A stretch of 9,376 nt of DNA from Flavobacteriaceae bacterium (GCA_015493405.1 WGDF01000126.1:1-9376); one strand, 5' to 3'; numbered from the stretch's first letter, positions 1-6,319 are shown. The notes: a model not told the origin generated them from the sequence alone. A program made the numbers and translations.

Positions 1-1
1 C

Positions 2-271
2 CGTATTCGTGAATATATGAAGGAACATCCGTCTTGGCCTTTATCTAAAAAAATTAACCAAGCTTTGGATAGCACCTTGTCTAGAACTTTAAATACTTCC
101 TTGACCACTTTGGTCACTTTGATCGCTATCTTTATTTTCGGTGGCGAAAGTATTCAAGGATTTGTATTCGCTTTGATTATCGGTGTCGTTGTCGGAACCT
201 ATTCTTCTTTATTTATCGCGACCCCTATTATGTATGACTTTGTCAAAAAAGAACATGATCAAAAGAAATAA
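2..271 (+). CDS. secDF: Protein translocase SecDF (SecF part), C-terminal fragment
   Basis: Partial gene: the reading frame is open to the left edge, so the true start lies outside the window. The 89 visible residues match the end of SecF. They include the family motif LSRTLNTSLTT, a membrane segment (TLVTLIAIFIFGG), and a last helix holding the conserved G-x-x-x-G-TYSS-x-FIA pattern (GVVVGTYSSLFIA), followed by a short charged tail ending KKEHDQKK. SecDF is an inner-membrane partner of SecYEG that uses the proton gradient to help pull exported proteins across the membrane. In Bacteroidetes SecD and SecF are usually one fused chain; that cannot be checked here because only the end is present, so plain secF is the alternative. 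A hairpin terminator follows 20 bp after the stop codon, so this is the end of its transcript. Confidence 0.9.
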   Translation, partial: RIREYMKEHPSWPLSKKINQALDSTLSRTLNTSLTTLVTLIAIFIFGGESIQGFVFALIIGVVVGTYSSLFIATPIMYDFVKKEHDQKK

Positions 272-290
272 AAATATTTTTATACCAAGA

Positions 291-317
291 AAAGCTGTCC
301 ATTGGGCAGCTTTTTTT
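291..317 (+). terminator. Rho-independent terminator after secDF, possibly bidirectional
   Basis: A 10-bp stem (AAAGCTGTCC against GGGCAGCTTT, one G-T wobble) closes an ATT loop and runs into seven T's. It lies between the convergent genes secDF and pcm. Read on the minus strand, the same hairpin is followed by TTTTCTT, so it may also stop pcm transcripts. Confidence 0.85.
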
Positions 318-348
318 GTTTAAACTAAATTTGGTTTGATGCAAAATT

Positions 349-990
349 TTAGGTTTTATCCTTAAGCAAGGGCACAAATCTGAAAAAACCATGTGTTGAT
401 TCCTCTAAATCTCCTTGTTCTGATTTAAGCATAAGTTTCATCTCTTGTTGGTCTTTACCGACCGGAATAACCAATCGGCCTCCGGGTTTTAACTGTTCAA
501 TCAAGGCTTGCGGAACATAAGGCGCTGCTGCTGTTACAATGATCTTGTCAAAAGGTGCATACATAGGTAAACCTTGATAACCATCACCATAACTCATATA
601 TTTGAGTCGGATACCGATTTTGTCCAGATTTTGTTTGGCTTGGAGATATAGCGTTTTAATGCGTTCAATGGTATATACTTTGGCCCCCAAGCGGTGTAAA
701 ATAGCCGCTTGATAGCCTGAACCGGTGCCAATTTCCAAAACTTTGTCGCCGGGATTAATTTGAAGCAATTCCGTTTGAAATGCAACCGTGTATGGCTGTG
801 AAATGGTTTGATTGGCAGCAATAGGGAAGGCTTTATCTTGATAGGCATGGGACACAAAGGCAGATTCTAAGAGTAAATGTCTGGGAATTGTGGCTATGGC
901 TGATAAGACTTTAGGATCTTTAATTCCTTTATTTTTAAGTATTTCGACTAATTTATTACGCAAACCTTGGTGTAAATAATTATCCTGCAT
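349..990 (-). CDS. pcm: Protein-L-isoaspartate O-methyltransferase
   Basis: Repairs aged proteins by methylating isoaspartyl residues with S-adenosylmethionine, which lets them return to aspartate; acts in the cytoplasm. At 213 aa it is a full-length PCMT-family enzyme. Visible motifs: TISQPY at 62-67, the substrate-site signature with its serine; the SAM-binding loop VLEIGTGSGYQAA at 84-96; the acidic strand end VYTIER at 105-110; DKIIVTAAAP at 148-157; LKPGGRLVIPVG at 167-178; and the late FVPL at 205-208. The ATG at 988-990 is the only sensible start, since the N-terminal helix before the PRH segment has the usual length. No Shine-Dalgarno sequence is visible. The gene stands alone, divergent from the dehydrogenase gene and convergent with secDF. 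Family assignment is secure; physiological importance is inferred. Confidence 0.95.
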   Translation of the reverse strand: MQDNYLHQGLRNKLVEILKNKGIKDPKVLSAIATIPRHLLLESAFVSHAYQDKAFPIAANQTISQPYTVAFQTELLQINPGDKVLEIGTGSGYQAAILHRLGAKVYTIERIKTLYLQAKQNLDKIGIRLKYMSYGDGYQGLPMYAPFDKIIVTAAAPYVPQALIEQLKPGGRLVIPVGKDQQEMKLMLKSEQGDLEESTHGFFRFVPLLKDKT

Positions 991-1051
991 AAATAGCTAT
1001 ATTTTTGCCCCTAAATTAATCAAATTCATAGGAAAAATGCCTAAAAAAATG

Positions 1052-1059
1052 TAAATTTG
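1052..1059 (+). promoter_or_regulatory. Bacteroidetes-type -7 box for the dehydrogenase gene
   Basis: TAAATTTG fits the TAnnTTTG -7 consensus exactly and would place the transcript start near 1065, about 35-40 bases before the ATG at 1103. No TTG or TTTG is seen at the right distance upstream for a -33 element, so the call is tentative in this AT-rich DNA. Confidence 0.4.
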
Positions 1060-1102
1060 TTACCAATCAAAATAAAATGTTAATCCATAAAATAATAATA
1101 GT

Positions 1103-1993
1103 ATGAATAAAATAGCTGTAATAGGAGCCGGTACCATGGGCAATGGCATTGCTCATGTTTTTGCACAATCCGGTTACCAAGTGCATTTGATAGATGTTTC
1201 AAAAACAGCGTTGGAACGCGCTATTGATACCATAACCAAAAATTTAATGCGGTTACTAACCAAAGAGAAAATTGACGAAGCGACAAAAGAACAAACCCTT
1301 AAGAATATTAAAACCTTTGATAGCTTAAGCCAAGGGGTTGAAGGCGTGGATTTGGTGGTCGAAGCCGCTACTGAAAATATTGATTTAAAATTAAAAATTT
1401 TCAGAGATTTAAGTGATTTAACACCCCAAAATGTTATTTTGGCGTCAAATACGTCTTCGATATCTATTACGACCATTGCTGCGGTTACCAATAGGCCCGA
1501 TAAAGTAATTGGCATGCATTTTATGAATCCGGTCCCGATTATGAAATTGGTTGAAATTATTCGGGGCTATTCGACTTCTGATGAAACTTATAAAATGATT
1601 GAAGCTTTATCCAAAAAATTGGGTAAAGTTCCGGTTGAAGTCAATGATTACCCCGGTTTTGTAGCGAATCGTATTTTGATGCCTATGATCAATGAAGCTA
1701 TTGAAACCTTGTATAATGGGGTAGCAGGTGTTCAAGAAATAGATACTGTTATGAAATTGGGAATGGGCCATCCGATGGGGCCTTTACAGTTGGCCGATTT
1801 TATAGGTTTGGATGTTTGTTTGGCTATTTTAAACGTGATGTATGATGGATTCAAAAATCCTAAATATGCGCCAAATCCTTTATTGGTCAAAATGGTGGCC
1901 GCCGGAAAATATGGCGTAAAATCGGGAGAAGGTTTTTATGATTATAGCACCGGTAAAAAAGCGGAAAAAGTTGCCCGCCAATTTGTAAAATAA
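1103..1993 (+). CDS. hbd: 3-hydroxybutyryl-CoA dehydrogenase (3-hydroxyacyl-CoA dehydrogenase family)
   Basis: Catalyses the NAD(P)-dependent interconversion of 3-hydroxyacyl-CoA and 3-ketoacyl-CoA, as in fatty acid beta-oxidation or butyrate-type metabolism. At 296 aa it is a full-length stand-alone enzyme, not the fused FadB type. The Rossmann loop GAGTMGNG is at 8-15, with D31 at the end of the second strand, which suggests NAD(H) preference. The active-site series is present: S118 in the SNTSS segment, H139 in GMHFMNP, E151, and N189 in GFVANR. The C-terminal helical domain includes GMGHPMGPLQLADFIGLD (221-238) and ends with GVKSGEGFYDY (271-281). It is monocistronic by context, divergent from pcm and closed by a terminator about 90 bp downstream. 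No thiolase or enoyl-CoA hydratase gene adjoins it, so its pathway cannot be read from context. Confidence 0.93.
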   Translation: MNKIAVIGAGTMGNGIAHVFAQSGYQVHLIDVSKTALERAIDTITKNLMRLLTKEKIDEATKEQTLKNIKTFDSLSQGVEGVDLVVEAATENIDLKLKIFRDLSDLTPQNVILASNTSSISITTIAAVTNRPDKVIGMHFMNPVPIMKLVEIIRGYSTSDETYKMIEALSKKLGKVPVEVNDYPGFVANRILMPMINEAIETLYNGVAGVQEIDTVMKLGMGHPMGPLQLADFIGLDVCLAILNVMYDGFKNPKYAPNPLLVKMVAAGKYGVKSGEGFYDYSTGKKAEKVARQFVK

Positions 1994-2084
1994 GATTAAT
2001 TCTAAAATATAAGATAGTTCAATGAATGTGACTATATTGAATTCGTAATTGGTATAACTTCGGATAAAAAATAATATTAAAATA

Positions 2085-2121
2085 AAAAGCAGTCTGTCAG
2101 GACTGCTTTTATTTTTTTTTT
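2085..2121. terminator. Bidirectional terminator between hbd and the NifX-like gene
   Basis: A perfect 10-bp stem (AAAAGCAGTC at 2085-2094 with GACTGCTTTT at 2101-2110) and loop TGTCAG are followed on the plus strand by A and ten T's. On the minus strand the hairpin starts 9 bp after the NifX-like stop codon and its exit side reads TATTTTAATATT. The T run overlaps that stop codon. The symmetry fits one terminator serving two convergent genes. Confidence 0.88.
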
Positions 2122-2551
2122 AATGGTGATGACCATTACAATTATGCTCGCCATCGCCATGCTCATGGTCATGATGGTGTGTATGTTGGTATGCATTGGG
2201 GTCAACCGCTCTAAGATTGCCTTCAATCAATTTTTGAACCGCTTCATCCGGATTTTTTTCTTCGACAATATAAGCCCGAACACCCATTTGTGCTAATTTA
2301 CTGATGGCTCCCATTCCAATACCACCGGTTAATAATATTTGACTGGTCAAGACTTCATGTTCGGCCGGATTTGTTTGCGGATTGTGTAATAAATTATGTA
2401 AGGTGTGTTCCTTGTCGATTTTAATGACTTTTGAACCGGTTAAACCGGCTTCCTGATCGACTTCATATATTTTAAAATAAACCCCATGGCCGGCATGTTC
2501 AGCTAATTTATCGCCATTTTTGTTGGTGGTTACTGCTATTTTTGCTTTCAT
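2120..2551 (-). CDS. NifX/NifB-type (dinitrogenase Fe-Mo cofactor family) protein with His-rich tail
   Basis: A 143-aa protein with the fold used by NifX, NafY and the NifB C-terminus. Visible features are an N-terminal strand MKAKIAVTTN, the EHAGHGVYFKIYEV segment (18-31) and the family core ILLTGGIGMGAISKLAQMGVR (72-92), followed by a helix ending near 112. In nitrogen fixers such domains carry Fe-Mo cofactor precursors, but no nif gene is visible here, so the ligand and role are unknown; a metal or Fe-S carrier or sensor role is inference. The last 21 residues (123-143) hold ten histidines, one cysteine and several acidic residues, a likely metal-binding tail. An upstream ATG at 2585-2587 would add 12 residues, but it lies inside a TAnnTTTG promoter box and the family starts at the MKAKIAV strand, so the ATG at 2549-2551 was chosen. 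Confidence 0.85.
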   Translation of the reverse strand: MKAKIAVTTNKNGDKLAEHAGHGVYFKIYEVDQEAGLTGSKVIKIDKEHTLHNLLHNPQTNPAEHEVLTSQILLTGGIGMGAISKLAQMGVRAYIVEEKNPDEAVQKLIEGNLRAVDPNAYQHTHHHDHEHGDGEHNCNGHHH

Positions 2552-2580
2552 ATATTTTTTTATTTTTAGAATTTCGTTTA

Positions 2581-2613
2581 TTTGCAAAAATATTAAAAAA
2601 AGAAGTATCTTTG
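2581..2613 (+). promoter_or_regulatory. dnaX promoter, Bacteroidetes type (-33 and -7)
   Basis: TTTG (2581-2584) and TATCTTTG (2606-2613) match the -33 TTTG and -7 TAnnTTTG consensus and are 21 bp apart, within the known spacing range. The predicted transcript start is near 2620, leaving a leader of only about 12 bases before the dnaX ATG at 2632. This is the best two-element promoter in the window. Confidence 0.65.
2585..2592 (-). promoter_or_regulatory. -7 box for the NifX-like gene
   Basis: On the minus strand this reads TATTTTTG, an exact TAnnTTTG match, placing the transcript start near 2578 and a leader of about 27 bases before the ATG at 2551. No -33 TTG is found at the usual spacing. 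The box lies between the -33 and -7 elements of the opposing dnaX promoter. Confidence 0.5.
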
Positions 2614-2631
2614 TTATAATTAACGCAGTTT

Positions 2632-4323
2632 ATGAATTATATCGTTTCCGCTTTAAAATACAGACCTCAAAAATTTGACGAAGTCGTTGGACAGCAAGCT
2701 GTTACAAATACTTTGATGAATGCTATCGCAAAAGATCATTTAGCTCAAGCCTTATTATTTACAGGCCCTCGTGGTGTCGGCAAGACCACTTGTGCCCGTA
2801 TTTTGGCTAAAGAGATCAACAAGGCGGAAGGTTTGTCGGCTGACGAAGATTTCGCTTTTAATATTTTTGAATTGGATGCTGCTTCAAATAATTCAGTTGA
2901 TGATATTCGCAATTTGATTGACCAAGTCCGTATACCACCACAAATTGGTAAATACAAGGTTTATATCATTGATGAAGTTCATATGTTGTCAACACAAGCT
3001 TTTAACGCGTTTTTAAAAACTTTGGAAGAACCACCGGCTCACGCCGTTTTTATATTAGCGACTACAGAGAAACACAAAATCATTCCGACGATTTTGTCAC
3101 GTTGTCAAATATATGATTTCAAACGAATCAGTGCCTACGATATCAAAGAGCATCTTAAAAATATTGTCGAAAAAGAAAATTTGGAAGCTGAAGAAGATGC
3201 TTTATTTTTAATTGCTCAAAAGGCAGACGGTGCCTTGCGCGATGCTTTATCTTTATTTGACAAAGTTGTCAGTTATTCCAATGGAAAAATTACCAGAAAA
3301 ATTGTTTCCGAGAGTATGAGCATTCTTGATTATGATGCCTATTTTAAAATGGTAGATTTGATTTTGGAACATGACATTCCGGCTGTATTGAACCAATTCA
3401 ATGAATTACTATATAAAGGCTTCGACGCTCATCAGTTTTTGGCAGGTTTATCGAGCCATTTTCGAGATTTGCTGGTCGCTAAAGACTCCAAAACAGTTGC
3501 ATTATTAGAAGTAAGTGACAATATTAAACAAGCTTATCTGACGCAAGCCAAAAAAACGGATTTACCTTTTCTGATGCAAGCGATGGAACTGACTTCGCAG
3601 GCCGATATCAATTATAAACAGAGCAAAAGCCCGCATTTATTGGTCGAATTGACCTTGATGAAATTGGCTTCTCTAAATTTAGATGAAGTCAAAAAAAAAA
3701 TAGTTGATATTATTCCGGCTTCTTATTTTCGAAATTCAGTCAAAATAGTTGAAGAATTAAAGTCTGATTCCGAAAAACCTAAATTGTCTATTTCGCCGGA
3801 CCAAACAGCAGAACCGCCGGCTAAACCGATTAAACCTTCAAAAACCACACAACCTAAAACGACTTCAAATACTTCCGGAATAACGATTGGACGTATTATC
3901 CAAAAGAAAAGAGAAATAGAAGAACGAAAACGGGTGAAAGCCGGTGAGCAATTACCTAAAGATAATTTTACCCAAGAAGATTTTGAAAAATATTGGTTTG
4001 AATACTTAAAAAAATTAAGAAAAAATCACGAAAAAAATCTATTGTCTATCTTGACTATCGATCAAAAACCACAAGTTATTGAGGGTAAAATCCATCTGAC
4101 GCTCAGTAGTATGGCTTTGAAAAAAGAATTGGAACGCACCAAAGAGAAAGTGCTTAATTTTTTGAGACAAACGCTTAATAACTATGATATTGATTTTGTG
4201 ATTCAAGTCAAAGAAGAGAAAAGGAAAGAATTTGTTTATTCTCATAAAGATAAGTTTAACAAATTGATTGAAAAATATCCTGATTTGGCTTATCTTAAAA
4301 CCAAATTCAAAATCGATATCTAA
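2632..4323 (+). CDS. dnaX: DNA polymerase III gamma/tau subunit (clamp loader ATPase)
   Basis: ATPase subunit of the replicative clamp loader, which opens and loads the beta clamp; tau also links the loader to polymerase. Length is 563 aa, starting ALKYRPQKFDEVVGQ as the family does. AAA+ motifs: Walker A GPRGVGKT (45-52), Walker B IIDEVH (112-117), sensor 1 ATT (143-145), arginine finger SRC (156-158), sensor 2 GALRDAL (200-206). The oligomerisation domain ends near 347. A Pro/Lys/Thr-rich linker (about 380-415) leads to a charged C-terminal domain (about 440-563) that would be tau-specific. Cysteines that bind zinc between Walker A and the LDAASNNSVDD segment in many DnaX proteins are absent; a short acidic stretch takes their place. 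A run of ten A's at codons 354-357 may cause slippage that yields a short gamma form. It is convergent with aroA. Confidence 0.96.
   Translation: MNYIVSALKYRPQKFDEVVGQQAVTNTLMNAIAKDHLAQALLFTGPRGVGKTTCARILAKEINKAEGLSADEDFAFNIFELDAASNNSVDDIRNLIDQVRIPPQIGKYKVYIIDEVHMLSTQAFNAFLKTLEEPPAHAVFILATTEKHKIIPTILSRCQIYDFKRISAYDIKEHLKNIVEKENLEAEEDALFLIAQKADGALRDALSLFDKVVSYSNGKITRKIVSESMSILDYDAYFKMVDLILEHDIPAVLNQFNELLYKGFDAHQFLAGLSSHFRDLLVAKDSKTVALLEVSDNIKQAYLTQAKKTDLPFLMQAMELTSQADINYKQSKSPHLLVELTLMKLASLNLDEVKKKIVDIIPASYFRNSVKIVEELKSDSEKPKLSISPDQTAEPPAKPIKPSKTTQPKTTSNTSGITIGRIIQKKREIEERKRVKAGEQLPKDNFTQEDFEKYWFEYLKKLRKNHEKNLLSILTIDQKPQVIEGKIHLTLSSMALKKELERTKEKVLNFLRQTLNNYDIDFVIQVKEEKRKEFVYSHKDKFNKLIEKYPDLAYLKTKFKIDI
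3691..3700 (+). other. A10 run in dnaX, candidate slippage site for a gamma form
   Basis: Ten consecutive A's are read AAA AAA AAA ATA (Lys354-Lys356-Ile357). Loss of one A, or gain of two, puts TAG directly behind the lysines; gain of one A (or a -1 ribosomal shift) gives Asn-Ser-stop (TGA at 3705-3707). Any out-of-frame product would therefore be about 356-358 aa, ending just past the clamp-loader core. It is the longest homopolymer in any coding region of the window. Slippage itself is inferred. Confidence 0.55.
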
Positions 4324-4342
4324 AAAATTTAAATGTTTTTTA
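4321..4342. terminator. Weak A/T-only hairpin between convergent dnaX and aroA
   Basis: The two stop codons are only 16 bp apart. TAAAAAA (4321-4327, beginning with the dnaX stop) can pair with TTTTTTA (4336-4342, ending with the aroA stop) around an 8-base loop. There is no G-C pair, so the stem is weak. No better terminator is seen for either gene, unless one lies within the opposing coding region. Confidence 0.25.
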
Positions 4343-5530
4343 CAGGTGTTTAAACCGTTTCCAAAAATCGGGAAACGATTTAATGACTACTTCAGGATGA
4401 TTAATTTGAATGCCGGGAAATTTCTTTTGAAGGATGGCAAAACTCATCGCCATACGATGATCATCATAGGTTTTAATGCTAACATCAGTATTTTTAATAT
4501 TTGGCTCAATCAATTCAAAGCTATCATCTGAAATTTTGACCAGAGCTCCTAGTTTGTGCATTTCGGTTTGAAGCGCACTTAAACGATCGGTTTCTTTAAG
4601 ACGTAAAGTCTGTAAACCGGTTAAGCGACACCTAATGCCAAGTGCTAAGCAAGTAACGGCTAAAGTCTGAGCTAAATCGGGTGTTTCCAGTAAATCAAAA
4701 CTCAAAAATGAAGGCATTTCAAATTCCGATTTGACTGACAAAATGATTTTCTGACTGTCTGTAAATGAGGTGTTAATGCCAAAAGATTGAAAATATTCTA
4801 CAATTTTCTGATCACCTTGCAAAGAATTTTGATCAAAGGATTTCAGACTGACATTTTTATTTCTCATAACAGACAAGGCACCATAAAAATAAGAAGCAGA
4901 TGACCAATCGCCTTCAATTCTAATATGTTTTTTTGCAATCGTTTTTTTGGGTAAAATTGTAATGGAATTGGCTTCTTGTATGAGCGAGACGCCCAAACTT
5001 TTTAAAAGTGATAACGTCATATGAACATAGGGCTTAGAGACCTGCGCCCCTTTTAAAATTAAAGTTAAACCTTGAGGTAGTTTAGGCGCAATTAACAATA
5101 ATGCTGAAATATATTGGCTACTGACATTTTGAGCGATTTCGAGTTTGTTTTTACTTAATTTTTTTCCCTTGATTCTTAAAGGAGGAAAACCATTTTGATT
5201 TAAATAATCTATATCAGCACCAAGTGATTTAAGCGCTTCAACCAAAATACCGACAGGACGTTGACGCATTCGCGAAGAGCCGTCTAAAACAAAAGTTTTG
5301 TTTTCAATCGTGCTCAATAATGCCGTCAAAAAACGCATTGCTGTTCCCGCATGTCCGATATTGAGATAAATCTTTTCATCATTTTGATTTATTTTACCTA
5401 AAGCTTCTTTTAAAATAACGGTGTCTTGTGCAGTTGATAAATGCTCTAAAATAATTTCGGGATATAAATATTGCAAAATTAACCAGCGATTCGACAAACT
5501 CTTTGAAGTGGGAATGTTTAAACTTTGCAT
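4340..5530 (-). CDS. aroA: 3-phosphoshikimate 1-carboxyvinyltransferase (EPSP synthase)
   Basis: Sixth step of the shikimate pathway: joins phosphoenolpyruvate and shikimate 3-phosphate to give EPSP, on the way to chorismate and aromatic amino acids. From the ATG at 5528-5530 it is 396 aa, slightly short for the family. Motifs: substrate-binding SKSLSNR (9-15); GHAGTAMRFLTA (59-70), the phosphoenolpyruvate-site segment; SSRMRQRP (85-92); SSQYISALL (137-145); D285 in ETPDLAQTLAV; E313 in LKETDRLSAL; DDHRMAM (356-362); and K384 near the end in IKSFPDFW. An in-frame ATG at 5606-5608 would add 26 residues rich in Phe, Leu and Lys; it was rejected because the fold starts at the chosen Met and a -7 promoter box lies between the two. 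Divergent from the DAGK-like gene, convergent with dnaX. Confidence 0.95.
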   Translation of the reverse strand: MQSLNIPTSKSLSNRWLILQYLYPEIILEHLSTAQDTVILKEALGKINQNDEKIYLNIGHAGTAMRFLTALLSTIENKTFVLDGSSRMRQRPVGILVEALKSLGADIDYLNQNGFPPLRIKGKKLSKNKLEIAQNVSSQYISALLLIAPKLPQGLTLILKGAQVSKPYVHMTLSLLKSLGVSLIQEANSITILPKKTIAKKHIRIEGDWSSASYFYGALSVMRNKNVSLKSFDQNSLQGDQKIVEYFQSFGINTSFTDSQKIILSVKSEFEMPSFLSFDLLETPDLAQTLAVTCLALGIRCRLTGLQTLRLKETDRLSALQTEMHKLGALVKISDDSFELIEPNIKNTDVSIKTYDDHRMAMSFAILQKKFPGIQINHPEVVIKSFPDFWKRFKHL

Positions 5531-5551
5531 TATAATTTCATCTTTAGAAAA

Positions 5552-5559
5552 CAAAAATA
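5552..5559 (-). promoter_or_regulatory. -7 box for aroA
   Basis: On the minus strand this reads TATTTTTG, an exact TAnnTTTG match 21 bp before the aroA ATG, predicting a start near 5545. The nearest TTTG further upstream is 27 bp away, beyond the usual spacing. It supports the shorter aroA start. Confidence 0.45.
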
Positions 5560-5569
5560 GGGAAATAAA

Positions 5570-5604
5570 TTTGAAATGCAGTCCATCAAAAATTAGTATC
5601 TTAG
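5570..5604 (+). promoter_or_regulatory. Promoter for the DAGK-like gene
   Basis: TTTG (5570-5573) and TATCTTAG (5597-5604, one mismatch to TAnnTTTG) are 23 bp apart, at the long end of the accepted spacing. Predicted start near 5611, about 18 bases before the ATG at 5629. It is back to back with the aroA promoter, as at dnaX. Confidence 0.4.
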
Positions 5605-5628
5605 CCAAACAAAATCCTATTGGATCAT

Positions 5629-6306
5629 ATGAAATTTATAGCCATCAACACCCATATTTCATTAGAAGGCCATGAAGTCATCAACACGACTGAAAAGGCT
5701 TTCTATGATCTGTCTTTGACTGGCGTTGATTATGTCATTATCAGTGGGGGAGATGGGCTCTTGCGCCGTATTGTTGAATATGTTATATTTTCAGGGCAAC
5801 ACAAACCTAAATTTATAATTGACGCCAAAGGTTCTTTTAATGTCATAGCTAAGCGAAATTTGATTCCCAAGTTATCTAATATTTTGAAAAAAATTGAAAA
5901 CGGTGAAACATTAAGTGCTAAAAATCAGGCTGTTTACAAACTCAATAACTATATTTTTTTATTTTCGGCCGGCAATATGTTTGATGCTTTACACATTCAT
6001 TTATCTGAAATTTTACGAGTTGGATTCTTGTCAAAAGGCCCTTTAAAATATATGATTTCTGCAATTTTATTAGCTCCTGTCGTGATTTTATCAACGCCGT
6101 TTTTATGGTTTTCAAAAAAACGATTTTTTATTTTTACACCTTTTAAATGGTTTAATTTTATGAATTTTTATACCAAAGTAGAACATTTGACTATTGACCT
6201 TAAAAATGCCTATAATATTTTGGAAATTGATGGGGATTTGGTTGTTCTGGAAGAGTCCTCTATTGATATCAAAAGATTGGACACTATAGAAATCGTTTAT
6301 AAATAA
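5629..6306 (+). CDS. Diacylglycerol kinase-like (DAGK catalytic domain) protein, degenerate
   Basis: A 225-aa protein with remnants of the DAGK/sphingosine-kinase catalytic domain, whose members phosphorylate lipids such as diacylglycerol. VIISGGDGLLRRIVEYV (36-52) corresponds to the nucleotide-binding GGDGT motif, but Thr is replaced by Leu. AKGSFNVIAKRN (66-77) corresponds to the usual GTGNDFAR segment, with the Asp replaced by Val. A late EIDGDLV (199-205) resembles the family's DGE motif. The usual N-terminal NPxSG strand is missing and GGDG lies at residue 40 rather than about 60-70. The segment around 139-162 is hydrophobic and could sit on or in the membrane. With two signature residues changed it may be inactive or have another substrate. 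An in-frame TTG at 5620 would add three residues; the ATG is preferred. The gene is singly transcribed by context. Confidence 0.7.
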   Translation: MKFIAINTHISLEGHEVINTTEKAFYDLSLTGVDYVIISGGDGLLRRIVEYVIFSGQHKPKFIIDAKGSFNVIAKRNLIPKLSNILKKIENGETLSAKNQAVYKLNNYIFLFSAGNMFDALHIHLSEILRVGFLSKGPLKYMISAILLAPVVILSTPFLWFSKKRFFIFTPFKWFNFMNFYTKVEHLTIDLKNAYNILEIDGDLVVLEESSIDIKRLDTIEIVYK

Positions 6307-6319
6307 TTTTTTTTGTCTT

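Noticed and set aside
594..857. Second open frame of 87 codons on the minus strand inside pcm
   Set aside because: Shadow frame of a well-supported gene with no family motif. The same holds for other open frames inside hbd, dnaX, aroA and fabG.
1021..1028. Possible pcm -7 box on the minus strand (TGAATTTG)
   Set aside because: One mismatch in an important position and no -33 element within the usual distance; too weak to list.
2018..2041. Inverted repeat TTCAAT...ATTGAA between hbd and the NifX-like gene
   Set aside because: Six A/T-rich pairs around a 12-base loop are expected by chance in this DNA, and a strong terminator lies just downstream.
2552..2587. Longer start (12 extra residues) for the NifX-like gene at 2587
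   Set aside because: The upstream ATG lies inside an exact TAnnTTTG promoter box and the extra residues precede the first strand of the family fold.
5531..5608. 26-residue N-terminal extension of AroA, hydrophobic and suggestive of a signal peptide
   Set aside because: EPSP synthase is cytoplasmic, the fold begins at the later Met, and a promoter box lies within this stretch.
5620..5628. TTG start adding three residues to the DAGK-like protein
   Set aside because: An ATG follows three codons later directly before the first hydrophobic strand; there is no ribosome binding site to favour TTG.
6307..6314. T8 run right after the DAGK-like stop codon as a terminator
   Set aside because: No G-C-containing stem precedes it.
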